DNA of 64,000 nucleotides from Auanema rhodensis (lineage: Eukaryota > Nematoda > Chromadorea > Rhabditida > Rhabditidae), in the NCBI GenBank assembly GCA_964057225.1, contig OZ059900.1, positions 25,807,638-25,871,637 on the forward strand, given 5' to 3'. The stretch's first letter is position 1. Each line of letters begins with the position of its first letter. The position numbers and the translations under genes are program-made. Positions 13,101 through 26,181 of the stretch are shown piece by piece. Under the pieces are notes generated by a model. That model did not search any database, was not told the origin of the DNA, and saw only the letters and a list, made by a program, of their open reading frames with translations.

Positions 13101-15921
13101 TTTGAACACATGAAATCGTAAGTCAAAACCTTGTTTACAGCGAAATTTCCAAAAACTGGTTTTCCAGCATAATAAAATATTTCTCAAGGGAAAAACTGTG
13201 TTTTTATATTTTTCTAGTGTTCAGCATGTGAAATGCTTAATTTTAGTATGTAACACGCTGAAATTCGTTGCATTTGACGACTCATATGAACAAAAATCGA
13301 TTTAATCAATATTAGCCATAAGGGGCGTGCCCTCAGAATATGCTAATTTCCTTAATTTTCTAACCCCTGTTTTTTTGTCGTGAAAGTGGAACTAGACGTT
13401 GTACGAACAATTTTGAGCTAGGTTTCATTGACATTGCATGAGTTTGAACACATGAAATCGTAAGTCAAAACCTTGTTTACAGCGAAATTTCCAAAAACTG
13501 GTTTTCCAGCATAATAAAATATTTCTCATGGGAAATACTGTGTTTTTGTATTTTTCTAGTGTTCAGCATGTAAAATGCTTCATTTTACTATGTAACACGC
13601 TGAAATTCGTTGCATTTGACGACTCATATGAACAAAAATCGATTTAATCAATATTAGCCATAAGGGGCGTGCCCTCAGAATATGCTAATTTCCTTAATTT
13701 TCTAACCCCTGTTTTTTTGTCGTGAAAGTGGAACTAGACGTTGTACGAACAATTTTGAGCTAGGTTTCATTGACATTGCATCAGTTTGAACACATGAAAT
13801 CGTAAGTCAAAACCTTGTTTACAGCGAAATTTCCAAAAACTGGTTTTCCAGCATAATAAAATATTTCTCATGGGAAATACTGTGTTTTTGTATTTTTCTA
13901 GTGTTCAACATGTAAAATGCTTCATTTTAGTATGTAACACGCTGAAATTCGTTGCATTTGACGACTCATATGAACAAAAATCGATTTAATCAATATTAGC
14001 CATAAGGGGCGTGCCCTCAGAATATGCTAATTTCCTTAATTTTCTAACCCCTGTTTTTTTGTCGTGAAAGTGGAACTAGACGTTGTACGAACAATTTTGA
14101 GCTAGGTTTCATTGACATTGCATGAGTTTGAACACATGAAATCGTAAGTCAAAACCTTGTTTACAGCGAAATTTCCAAAAACTGGTTTTCCAGCATAATA
14201 AAATATTTCTCATGGGAAAAACTGTGTTTTTGTATTTTTCTAGTGTTCAGCATGTAAAATGCTTCATTTTAGTATGTAGCACACTGAAATTTGTTGCATT
14301 TGACGACTCATATGAACAAAAATTGATTTTATCAATATTAGCCATAAGGGGCGTGCCCTCAGAATATGCTAATTTCCTTAATTTTCTAACCCCTGTTTTT
14401 TTGTCGTGAAAGTGGAACTAGACGTTGTACGAACAATTTTGAGCTAGGTTTCATTGACATTGCATGAGTTTGAACACATGAAATCGTAAGTCAAAACCTT
14501 GTCTACAGCGAAATTTCCAAAAACTGGTTTTCCAGCATAATAAAATATTTCTCATGGGAAATACAGTGTTTTTGTATTTTTTTAGTGTTCAGCATGTAAA
14601 ATGCGTCATTTTAGTATGTAAAACGCTGAAATTCGTTGCATTTGACGACTCATATGAACAAAAATCGATTTTATCAATATTAGCCATAAGGGGCGTGCCC
14701 TCAGAATATGCTAATTTCCTTAATTTTCTAACCCCTGTTTTTTTGTCGTGAAAGTGGAACTAGACGTTGTACGAACAATTTTGAGCTAGGTTTCATTGAC
14801 ATTGCATGAGTTTGAACACATGAAATCGTAAGTCAAAACCTTGTTTACAGCGAAATTTCCAAAAACTGGTTTTCCAGCATAATAAAATATTTCTCAAGGG
14901 AAAAACTGTGTTTTTATATTTTTCTAGTGTTCAGCATGTGAAATGCTTAATTTTAGTATGTAACACGCTGAAATTTGTTGCATTTGACGACTCATATGAA
15001 CAAAAATCGATTTAATCAATATTAGCCATAAGGGGCGTGCCCTCAGAATATGCTAATTTCCTTAATTTTCTAACCCCTGTTTTTTTGTCGTGAAAGTGGA
15101 ACTAGACGTTGTACGAACAATTTTGAGCTAGGTTTCATTGACATTGCATGAGTTTGAACACATGAAATCGTAAGTCAAAACCTTGTTTACAGCGAAATTT
15201 CCAAAAACTGGTTTTCCAGCATAATAAAATATTTCTCATGGGAAATACTGTGTTTTTGTATTTTTCTAGTGTTCAGCATGTAAAATGCTTCATTTTAGTA
15301 TGTAACACGCTGAAATTCGTTGCATTTGACGACTCATATGAACAAAAATCGATTTAATCAATATTAGCCATAAGGGGCGTGCCCTCAGAATATGCTAATT
15401 TCCTTAATTTTCTAACCCCTGTTTTTTTGTCGTGAAAGTGGAACTAGACGTTGTACGAACAATTTTGAGCTAGGTTTCATTGACATTGCATCAGTTTGAA
15501 CACATGAAATCGTAAGTCAAAACCTTGTTTACAGCGAAATTTCCAAAAACTGGTTTTCCAGCATAATAAAATATTTCTCATGGGAAATACTGTGTTTTTG
15601 TATTTTTCTAGTGTTCAACATGTAAAATGCTTCATTTTAGTATGTAACACGCTGAAATTCGTTGCATTTGACGACTCATATGAACAAAAATCGATTTAAT
15701 CAATATTAGCCATAAGGGGCGTGCCCTCAGAATATGCTAATTTCCTTAATTTTCTAACCCCTGTTTTTTTGTCGTGAAAGTGGAACTAGACGTTGTACGA
15801 ACAATTTTGAGCTAGGTTTCATTGACATTGCATGAGTTTGAACACATGAAATCGTAAGTCAAAACCTTGTTTACAGCGAAATTTCCAAAAACTGGTTTTC
15901 CAGCATAATAAAATATTTCTC
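10107..15921. repeat. Pentameric higher-order repeat, about 1710 bp
   Basis: Type order is G-E-F-A-D (marks 10107-11476), G-E-A'-A-D (11818-13186), G-E-F-A-D (13528-14896), then a shortened G-E-D (15238-15922), then G-E again at 16264. The G marks are spaced 1711, 1710 and 1710 bp, then 1026 bp. The type E copies are preceded by GCATCAG instead of GCATGAG in each unit, an independent marker of the same period. Confidence 0.85.
10791..11133. repeat. 343-bp satellite monomer with an eight-T run (type F)
   Basis: The T run after CTAACCCCTG is eight bases instead of seven (near 10974-10981), which shifts all later register marks by one. The monomer is otherwise type F, with GTAGCACACTG and AAATTGATTT. 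Confidence 0.9.
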
Positions 15922-16417
15922 AAGGGAAAAACTGTGTTTTTATATTTTTCTAGTGTTCAGCATGTGAAATGCTTAATTTTAGTATGTAACACGCTGAAAT
16001 TTGTTGCATTTGACGACTCATATGAACAAAAATCGATTTAATCAATATTAGCCATAAGGGGCGTGCCCTCAGAATATGCTAATTTCCTTAATTTTCTAAC
16101 CCCTGTTTTTTTGTCGTGAAAGTGGAACTAGACGTTGTACGAACAATTTTGAGCTAGGTTTCATTGACATTGCATGAGTTTGAACACATGAAATCGTAAG
16201 TCAAAACCTTGTTTACAGCGAAATTTCCAAAAACTGGTTTTCCAGCATAATAAAATATTTCTCATGGGAAATACTGTGTTTTTGTATTTTTCTAGTGTTC
16301 AGCATGTAAAATGCTTCATTTTAGTATGTAACACGCTGAAATTCGTTGCATTTGACGACTCATATGAACAAAAATCGATTTAATCAATATTAGCCATAAG
16401 GGGCGTGCCCTCAGAAT

Positions 16418-19400
16418 ATGCTAATTTCCTTAATTTTCTAACCCCTGTTTTTTTGTCGTGAAAGTGGAACTAGACGTTGTACGAACAATTTTGAGCTAGG
16501 TTTCATTGACATTGCATCAGTTTGAACACATGAAATCGTAAGTCAAAACCTTGTTTACAGCGAAATTTCCAAAAACTGGTTTTCCAGCATAATAAAATAT
16601 TTCTCATGGGAAATACTGTGTTTTTGTATTTTTCTAGTGTTCAACATGTAAAATGCTTCATTTTAGTATGTAACACGCTGAAATTCGTTGCATTTGACGA
16701 CTCATATGAACAAAAATCGATTTAATCAATATTAGCCATAAGGGGCGTGCCCTCAGAATATGCTAATTTCCTTAATTTTCTAACCCCTGTTTTTTTGTCG
16801 TGAAAGTGGAACTAGACGTTGTACGAACAATTTTGAGCTAGGTTTCATTGACATTGCATGAGTTTGAACACATGAAATCGTAAGTCAAAACCTTGTCTAC
16901 AGCGAAATTTCCAAAAACTGGTTTTCCAGCATAATAAAATATTTCTCATGGGAAAAACTGTGTTTTTGTATTTTTTTAGTGTTCAGCATGTAAAATGCGT
17001 CATTTTAGTATGTAAAACGCTGAAATTCGTTGCATTTGACGACTCATATGAACAAAAATCGATTTTATCAATATTAGCCATAAGGGGCGTGCCCTCAGAA
17101 TATGCTAATTTCCTTAATTTTCTAACCCCTGTTTTTTTGTCGTGAAAGTGGAACTAGACGTTGTACGAACAATTTTAAGCTAGGTTTCATTGACATTGCA
17201 TGAGTTTGAACACATGAAATCGTAAGTCAAAACCTTGTTTACAGCGAAATTTCCAAAAACTGGTTTTCCAGCATAATACAATATTTCTCAAGGGAAAAAC
17301 TGTGTTTTTATATTTTTCTAGTGTTCAGCATGTGAAATGCTTAATTTTAGTATGTAACACGCTGAAATTTGTTGCATTTGACGACTCATATGAACAAAAA
17401 TCGATTTAATCAATATTAGCCATAAGGGGCGTGCCCTCAGAATATGCTAATTTCCTTAATTTTCTAACCCCTGTTTTTTTGTCGTGAAAGTGGAACTAGA
17501 CGTTGTACGAACAATTTTGAGCTAGGTTTCATTGACATTGCATCAGTTTGAACACATGAAATCGTAAGTCAAAACCTTGTTTACAGCGAAATTTCCAAAA
17601 ACTGGTTTTCCAGCATAATAAAATATTTCTCATGGGAAATACTGTGTTTTTGTATTTTTCTAGTGTTCAACATGTAAAATGCTTCATTTTAGTATGTAAC
17701 ACGCTGAAATTCGTTGCATTTGACGACTCATATGAACAAAAATCGATTTTATCAATATTAGCCATAAGGGGCGTGCCCTCAGAATATGCTAATTTCCTTA
17801 ATTTTCTAACCCCTGTTTTTTTGTCGTGAAAGTGGAACTAGACGTTGTACGAACAATTTTAAGCTAGGTTTCATTGACATTGCATGAGTTTGAACACATG
17901 AAATCGTAAGTCAAAACCTTGTTTACAGCGAAATTTCCAAAAACTGGTTTTCCAGCATAATACAATATTTCTCAAGGGAAAAACTGTGTTTTTATATTTT
18001 TCTAGTGTTCAGCATGTGAAATGCTTAATTTTAGTATGTAACACGCTGAAATTTGTTGCATTTGACGACTCATATGAACAAAAATCGATTTAATCAATAT
18101 TAGCCATAAGGGGCGTGCCCTCAGAATATGCTAATTTCCTTAATTTTCTAACCCCTGTTTTTTTGTCGTGAAAGTGGAACTAGACGTTGTACGAACAATT
18201 TTGAGCTAGGTTTCATTGACATTGCATGAGTTTGAACACATGAAATCGTAAGTCAAAACCTTGTTTACAGCGAAATTTCCAAAAACTGGTTTTCCAGCAT
18301 AATACAATATTTCTCATGGGAAATACTGTGTTTTTGTATTTTTCTAGTGTTCAGAATGTAGAATGCTTCATTTTAGTACGTAACACGCTGAAATTCGTTG
18401 CATTTGACGACTCATATGAACAAAAATCGATTTAATCAATATTAGCCATAAGGGGCGTGCCCTCAGAATATGCTAATTTCCTTAATTTTCTAACCCCTGT
18501 TTTTTTGTCGTGAAAGTGGAACTAGACGTTGTACGAACAATTTTGAGCTAGGTTTCATTGACATTGCATGAGTTTGAACACATGAAATCGTAAGTCAAAA
18601 CCTTGTTTACAGCGAAATTTCCAAAAACTGGTTTTCCAGCATAATAAAATATTTCTCATGGGAAATACAGTGTTTTTGTATTTTTTTAGTGTTCAGCATG
18701 TAAAATGCGTCATTTTAGTATGTAAAACGCTGAAATTCGTTGCATTTGACGACTCATATGAACAAAAATCGATTTTATCAATATTAGCCATAAGGGGCGT
18801 GCCCTCAGAATATGCTAATTTCCTTAATTTTCTAACCCCTGTTTTTTTGTCGTGAAAGTGGAACTAGACGTTGTACGAACAATTTTGAGCTAGGTTTCAT
18901 TGACATTGCATGAGTTTGAACACATGAAATCGTAAGTCAAAACCTTGTTTACAGCGAAATTTCCAAAAACTGGTTTTCCAGCATAATACAATATTTCTCA
19001 TGGGAAATACTGTGTTTTTGTATTTTTCTAGTGTTCAGAATGTAGAATGCTTCATTTTAGTACGTAACACGCTGAAATTCGTTGCATTTGACGACTCATA
19101 TGAACAAAAATCGATTTAATCAATATTAGCCATAAGGGGCGTGCCCTCAGAATATGCTAATTTCCTTAATTTTCTAACCCCTGTTTTTTTGTCGTGAAAG
19201 TGGAACTAGACGTTGTACGAACAATTTTGAGCTAGGTTTCATTGACATTGCATGAGTTTGAACACATGAAATCGTAAGTCAAAACCTTGTTTACAGCGAA
19301 ATTTCCAAAAACTGGTTTTCCAGCATAATAAAATATTTCTCATGGGAAATACAGTGTTTTTGTATTTTTTTAGTGTTCAGCATGTAAAATGCGTCATTTT

Positions 19401-20817
19401 AGTATGTAAAACGCTGAAATTCGTTGCATTTGACGACTCATATGAACAAAAATCGATTTTATCAATATTAGCCATAAGGGGCGTGCCCTCAGAATATGCT
19501 AATTTCCTTAATTTTCTAACCCCTGTTTTTTTGTCGTGAAAGTGGAACTAGACGTTGTACGAACAATTTTGAGCTAGGTTTCATTGACATTGCATGAGTT
19601 TGAACACATGAAATCGTAAGTCAAAACCTTGTTTACAGCGAAATTTCCAAAAACTGGTTTTCCAGCATAATACAATATTTCTCATGGGAAATACTGTGTT
19701 TTTGTATTTTTCTAGTGTTCAGAATGTAGAATGCTTCATTTTGATATGTAAAACGCTGAAATTCGTTGCATTTGACGACTCATATGAACAAAAATCGATT
19801 TTATCAATATTAGCCATAAGGGGCGTGCCCTCAGAATATGCTAATTTCCTTAATTTTCTAACCCCTGTTTTTTTGTCGTGAAAGTGGAACTAGACGTTGT
19901 ACGAACAATTTTGAGCTAGGTTTCATTGACATTGCATGAGTTTGAACACATGAAATCGTAAGTCAAAACCTTGTTTACAGCGAAATTTCCAAAAACTGGT
20001 TTTCCAGCATAATAAAATATTTCTCATGGGAAATACAGTGTTTTTGTATTTTTTTAGTGTTCAGCATGTAAAATGCGTCATTTTAGTATGTAAAACGCTG
20101 AAATTCGTTGCATTTGACGACTCATATGAACAAAAATCGATTTTATCAATATTAGCCATAAGGGGCGTGCCCTCAGAATATGCTAATTTCCTTAATTTTC
20201 TAACCCCTGTTTTTTTGTCGTGAAAGTGGAACTAGACGTTGTACGAACAATTTTGAGCTAGGTTTCATTGACATTGCATGAGTTTGAACACATGAAATCG
20301 TAAGTCAAAACCTTGTTTACAGCGAAATTTCCAAAAACTGGTTTTCCAGCATAATACAATATTTCTCATGGGAAATACTGTGTTTTTGTATTTTTCTAGT
20401 GTTCAGAATGTAGAATGCTTCATTTTAGTACGTAACACGCTGAAATTCGTTGCATTTGACGACTCATATGAACAAAAATCGATTTAATCAATATTAGCCA
20501 TAAGGGGCGTGCCCTCAGAATATGCTAATTTCCTTAATTTTCTAACCCCTGTTTTTTTGTCGTGAAAGTGGAACTAGACGTTGTACGAACAATTTTGAGC
20601 TAGGTTTCATTGACATTGCATGAGTTTGAACACATGAAATCGTAAGTCAAAACCTTGTTTACAGCGAAATTTCCAAAAACTGGTTTTCCAGCATAATAAA
20701 ATATTTCTCATGGGAAATACAGTGTTTTTGTATTTTTTTAGTGTTCAGCATGTAAAATGCGTCATTTTAGTATGTAAAACGCTGAAATTCGTTGCATTTG
20801 ACGACTCATATGAACAA
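16418..20817. repeat. Large satellite duplication 1, right copy
   Basis: Second copy of the block at 1-4400. It ends inside the monomer marked 20710, which begins as type A (TACAG, T7, GCGTC, GTAAAACG) but finishes with CGATTTAATC instead of CGATTTTATC and is followed by type D. That places the switch point between about 20790 and 20827. Confidence 0.85.
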
Positions 20818-21393
20818 AAATCGATTTAATCAATATTAGCCATAAGGGGCGTGCCCTCAGAATATGCTAATTTCCTTAATTTTCTAACCCCTGTTTTTTT
20901 GTCGTGAAAGTGGAACTAGACGTTGTACGAACAATTTTGAGCTAGGTTTCATTGACATTGCATGAGTTTGAACACATGAAATCGTAAGTCAAAACCTTGT
21001 TTACAGCGAAATTTCCAAAAACTGGTTTTCCAGCATAATACAATATTTCTCAAGGGAAAAACTGTGTTTTTATATTTTTCTAGTGTTCAGCATGTGAAAT
21101 GCTTAATTTTAGTATGTAACACGCTGAAATTTGTTGCATTTGACGACTCATATGAACAAAAATCGATTTAATCAATATTAGCCATAAGGGGCGTGCCCTC
21201 AGAATATGCTAATTTCCTTAATTTTCTAACCCCTGTTTTTTTGTCGTGAAAGTGGAACTAGACGTTGTACGAACAATTTTGAGCTAGGTTTCATTGACAT
21301 TGCATGAGTTTGAACACATGAAATCGTAAGTCAAAACCTTGTTTACAGCGAAATTTCCAAAAACTGGTTTTCCAGCATAATACAATATTTCTC

Positions 21394-24300
21394 ATGGGAA
21401 ATACTGTGTTTTTGTATTTTTCTAGTGTTCAGAATGTAGAATGCTTCATTTTAGTACGTAACACGCTGAAATTCGTTGCATTTGACGACTCATATGAACA
21501 AAAATCGATTTAATCAATATTAGCCATAAGGGGCGTGCCCTCAGAATATGCTAATTTCCTTAATTTTCTAACCCCTGTTTTTTTGTCGTGAAAGTGGAAC
21601 TAGACGTTGTACGAACAATTTTGAGCTAGGTTTCATTGACATTGCATGAGTTTGAACACATGAAATCGTAAGTCAAAACCTTGTTTACAGCGAAATTTCC
21701 AAAAACTGGTTTTCCAGCATAATAAAATATTTCTCATGGGAAATACAGTGTTTTTGTATTTTTTTAGTGTTCAGCATGTAAAATGCGTCATTTTAGTATG
21801 TAAAACGCTGAAATTCGTTGCATTTGACGACTCATATGAACAAAAATCGATTTTATCAATATTAGCCATAAGGGGCGTGCCCTCAGAATATGCTAATTTC
21901 CTTAATTTTCTAACCCCTGTTTTTTTGTCGTGAAAGTGGAACTAGACGTTGTACGAACAATTTTGAGCTAGGTTTCATTGACATTGCATGAGTTTGAACA
22001 CATGAAATCGTAAGTCAAAACCTTGTTTACAGCGAAATTTCCAAAAACTGGTTTTCCAGCATAATACAATATTTCTCATGGGAAATACTGTGTTTTTGTA
22101 TTTTTCTAGTGTTCAGAATGTAGAATGCTTCATTTTGATATGTAAAACGCTGAAATTCGTTGCATTTGACGACTCATATGAACAAAAATCGATTTTATCA
22201 ATATTAGCCATAAGGGGCGTGCCCTCAGAATATGCTAATTTCCTTAATTTTCTAACCCCTGTTTTTTTGTCGTGAAAGTGAAACTAGACGTTGTACGAAC
22301 AATTTTGAGCTAGGTTTCATTGACATTGCATCAGTTTGAACACATGAAATCGTAAGTCAAAACCTTGTTTACAGCGAAATTTCCAAAAACTGGTTTTCCA
22401 GCATAATACAATATTTCTCAAGGGAAAAACTGTGTTTTTATATTTTTCTAGTGTTCAGCATGTGAAATGCTTAATTTTAGTATGTAACACGCTGAATTTT
22501 GTTGCATTTGACGACTCATATGAACAAAAATCGATTTAATCAATATTAGCCATAAGGGGCGTGCCCTCAGAATATGCTAATTTCCTTAATTTTCTAACCC
22601 CTGTTTTTTTGTCGTGAAAGTGGAACTAGACGTTGTACGAACAATTTTAAGCTAGGTTTCATTGACATTGCATGAGTTTGAACACATGAAATCGTAAGTC
22701 AAAACCTTGTTTACAGCGAAATTTCCAAAAACTGGTTTTCCAGCATAATACAATATTTCTCAAGGGAAAAACTGTGTTTTTATATTTTTCTAGTGTTCAG
22801 CATGTGAAATGCTTAATTTTAGTATGTAACACGCTGAAATTTGTTGCATTTGACGACTCATATGAACAAAAATCGATTTAATCAATATTAGCCATAAGGG
22901 GCGTGCCCTCAGAATATGCTAATTTCCTTAATTTTCTAACCCCTGTTTTTTTGTCGTGAAAGTGGAACTAGACGTTGTACGAACAATTTTGAGCTAGGTT
23001 TCATTGACATTGCATGAGTTTGAACACATGAAATCGTAAGTCAAAACCTTGTTTACAGCGAAATTTCCAAAAACTGGTTTTCCAGCATAATACAATATTT
23101 CTCATGGGAAATACTGTGTTTTTGTATTTTTCTAGTGTTCAGAATGTAGAATGCTTCATTTTAGTACGTAACACGCTGAAATTCGTTGCATTTGACGACT
23201 CATATGAACAAAAATCGATTTAATCAATATTAGCCATAAGGGGCGTGCCCTCAGAATATGCTAATTTCCTTAATTTTCTAACCCCTGTTTTTTTGTCGTG
23301 AAAGTGGAACTAGACGTTGTACGAACAATTTTGAGCTAGGTTTCATTGACATTGCATGAGTTTGAACACATGAAATCGTAAGTCAAAACCTTGTTTACAG
23401 CGAAATTTCCAAAAACTGGTTTTCCAGCATAATAAAATATTTCTCATGGGAAATACAGTGTTTTTGTATTTTTTTAGTGTTCAGCATGTAAAATGCGTCA
23501 TTTTAGTATGTAAAACGCTGAAATTCGTTGCATTTGACGACTCATATGAACAAAAATCGATTTTATCAATATTAGCCATAAGGGGCGTGCCCTCAGAATA
23601 TGCTAATTTCCTTAATTTTCTAACCCCTGTTTTTTTGTCGTGAAAGTGGAACTAGACGTTGTACGAACAATTTTGAGCTAGGTTTCATTGACATTGCATG
23701 AGTTTGAACACATGAAATCGTAAGTCAAAACCTTGTTTACAGCGAAATTTCCAAAAACTGGTTTTCCAGCATAATACAATATTTCTCATGGGAAATACTG
23801 TGTTTTTGTATTTTTCTAGTGTTCAGAATGTAGAATGCTTCATTTTGATATGTAAAACGCTGAAATTCGTTGCATTTGACGACTCATATGAACAAAAATC
23901 GATTTTATCAATATTAGCCATAAGGGGCGTGCCCTCAGAATATGCTAATTTCCTTAATTTTCTAACCCCTGTTTTTTTGTCGTGAAAGTGAAACTAGACG
24001 TTGTACGAACAATTTTGAGCTAGGTTTCATTGACATTGCATGAGTTTGAACACATGAAATCGTAAGTCAAAACCTTGTTTACAGCGAAATTTCCAAAAAC
24101 TGGTTTTCCAGCATAATAAAATATTTCTCATGGGAAATACAGTGTTTTTGTATTTTTTTAGTGTTCAGCATGTAAAATGCGTCATTTTAGTATGTAAAAC
24201 GCTGAAATTCGTTGCATTTGACGACTCATATGAACAAAAATCGATTTTATCAATATTAGCCATAAGGGGCGTGCCCTCAGAATATGCTAATTTCCTTAAT

Positions 24301-25833
24301 TTTCTAACCCCTGTTTTTTTGTCGTGAAAGTGGAACTAGACGTTGTACGAACAATTTTGAGCTAGGTTTCATTGACATTGCATGAGTTTGAACACATGAA
24401 ATCGTAAGTCAAAACCTTGTTTACAGCGAAATTTCCAAAAACTGGTTTTCCAGCATAATACAATATTTCTCATGGGAAATACTGTGTTTTTGTATTTTTC
24501 TAGTGTTCAGAATGTAGAATGCTTCATTTTAGTACGTAACACGCTGAAATTCGTTGCATTTGACGACTCATATGAACAAAAATCGATTTAATCAATATTA
24601 GCCATAAGGGGCGTGCCCTCAGAATATGCTAATTTCCTTAATTTTCTAACCCCTGTTTTTTTGTCGTGAAAGTGGAACTAGACGTTGTACGAACAATTTT
24701 GAGCTAGGTTTCATTGACATTGCATGAGTTTGAACACATGAAATCGTAAGTCAAAACCTTGTTTACAGCGAAATTTCCAAAAACTGGTTTTCCAGCATAA
24801 TAAAATATTTCTCATGGGAAATACAGTGTTTTTGTATTTTTTTAGTGTTCAGCATGTAAAATGCGTCATTTTAGTATGTAAAACGCTGAAATTCGTTGCA
24901 TTTGACGACTCATATGAACAAAAATCGATTTTATCAATATTAGCCATAAGGGGCGTGCCCTCAGAATATGCTAATTTCCTTAATTTTCTAACCCCTGTTT
25001 TTTTGTCGTGAAAGTGGAACTAGACGTTGTACGAACAATTTTGAGCTAGGTTTCATTGACATTGCATGAGTTTGAACACATGAAATCGTAAGTCAAAACC
25101 TTGTTTACAGCGAAATTTCCAAAAACTGGTTTTCCAGCATAATACAATATTTCTCATGGGAAATACTGTGTTTTTGTATTTTTCTAGTGTTCAGAATGTA
25201 GAATGCTTCATTTTGATATGTAAAACGCTGAAATTCGTTGCATTTGACGACTCATATGAACAAAAATCGATTTTATCAATATTAGCCATAAGGGGCGTGC
25301 CCTCAGAATATGCTAATTTCCTTAATTTTCTAACCCCTGTTTTTTTGTCGTGAAAGTGAAACTAGACGTTGTACGAACAATTTTGAGCTAGGTTTCATTG
25401 ACATTGCATCAGTTTGAACACATGAAATCGTAAGTCAAAACCTTGTTTACAGCGAAATTTCCAAAAACTGGTTTTCCAGCATAATACAATATTTCTCAAG
25501 GGAAAAACTGTGTTTTTATATTTTTCTAGTGTTCAGCATGTGAAATGCTTAATTTTAGTATGTAACACGCTGAATTTTGTTGCATTTGACGACTCATATG
25601 AACAAAAATCGATTTAATCAATATTAGCCATAAGGGGCGTGCCCTCAGAATATGCTAATTTCCTTAATTTTCTAACCCCTGTTTTTTTGTCGTGAAAGTG
25701 GAACTAGACGTTGTACGAACAATTTTGAGCTAGGTTTCATTGACATTGCATCAGTTTGAACACATGAAATCGTAAGTCAAAACCTTGTTTACAGCGAAAT
25801 TTCCAAAAACTGGTTTTCCAGCATAATAAAATA
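21394..25833. repeat. Large satellite duplication 2, right copy
   Basis: Second copy of 3951-8390. Its offset differs by 1026 bp (three monomers) from that of duplication 1. The right-hand block therefore carries three extra monomers (marks 20710, 21052 and 21394: A hybrid, D, B) compared with the left-hand block. Confidence 0.85.
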
Positions 25834-26181
25834 TTTCTCATGGGAAATACTGTGTTTTTGTATTTTTCTAGTGTTCAACATGTAAAATGCTTCATTTTAG
25901 TATGTAACACGCTGAAATTCGTTGCATTTGACGACTCATATGAACAAAACTCGATTTAATCAATATTAGCCATAAGGGGCGTGCCCTCAGAATATGCTAA
26001 TTTCCTTAATTTTCTAACCCCTGTTTTTTTGTCGTGAAAGTGGAACTAGACGTTGTACGAACAATTTTGAGCTAGGTTTCATTGACATTGCATGAGTTTG
26101 AACACATGAAATCGTAAGTCAAAACCTTGTTTACAGCGAAATTTCCAAAAACTGGTTTTCCAGCATAATAAAATATTTCTC

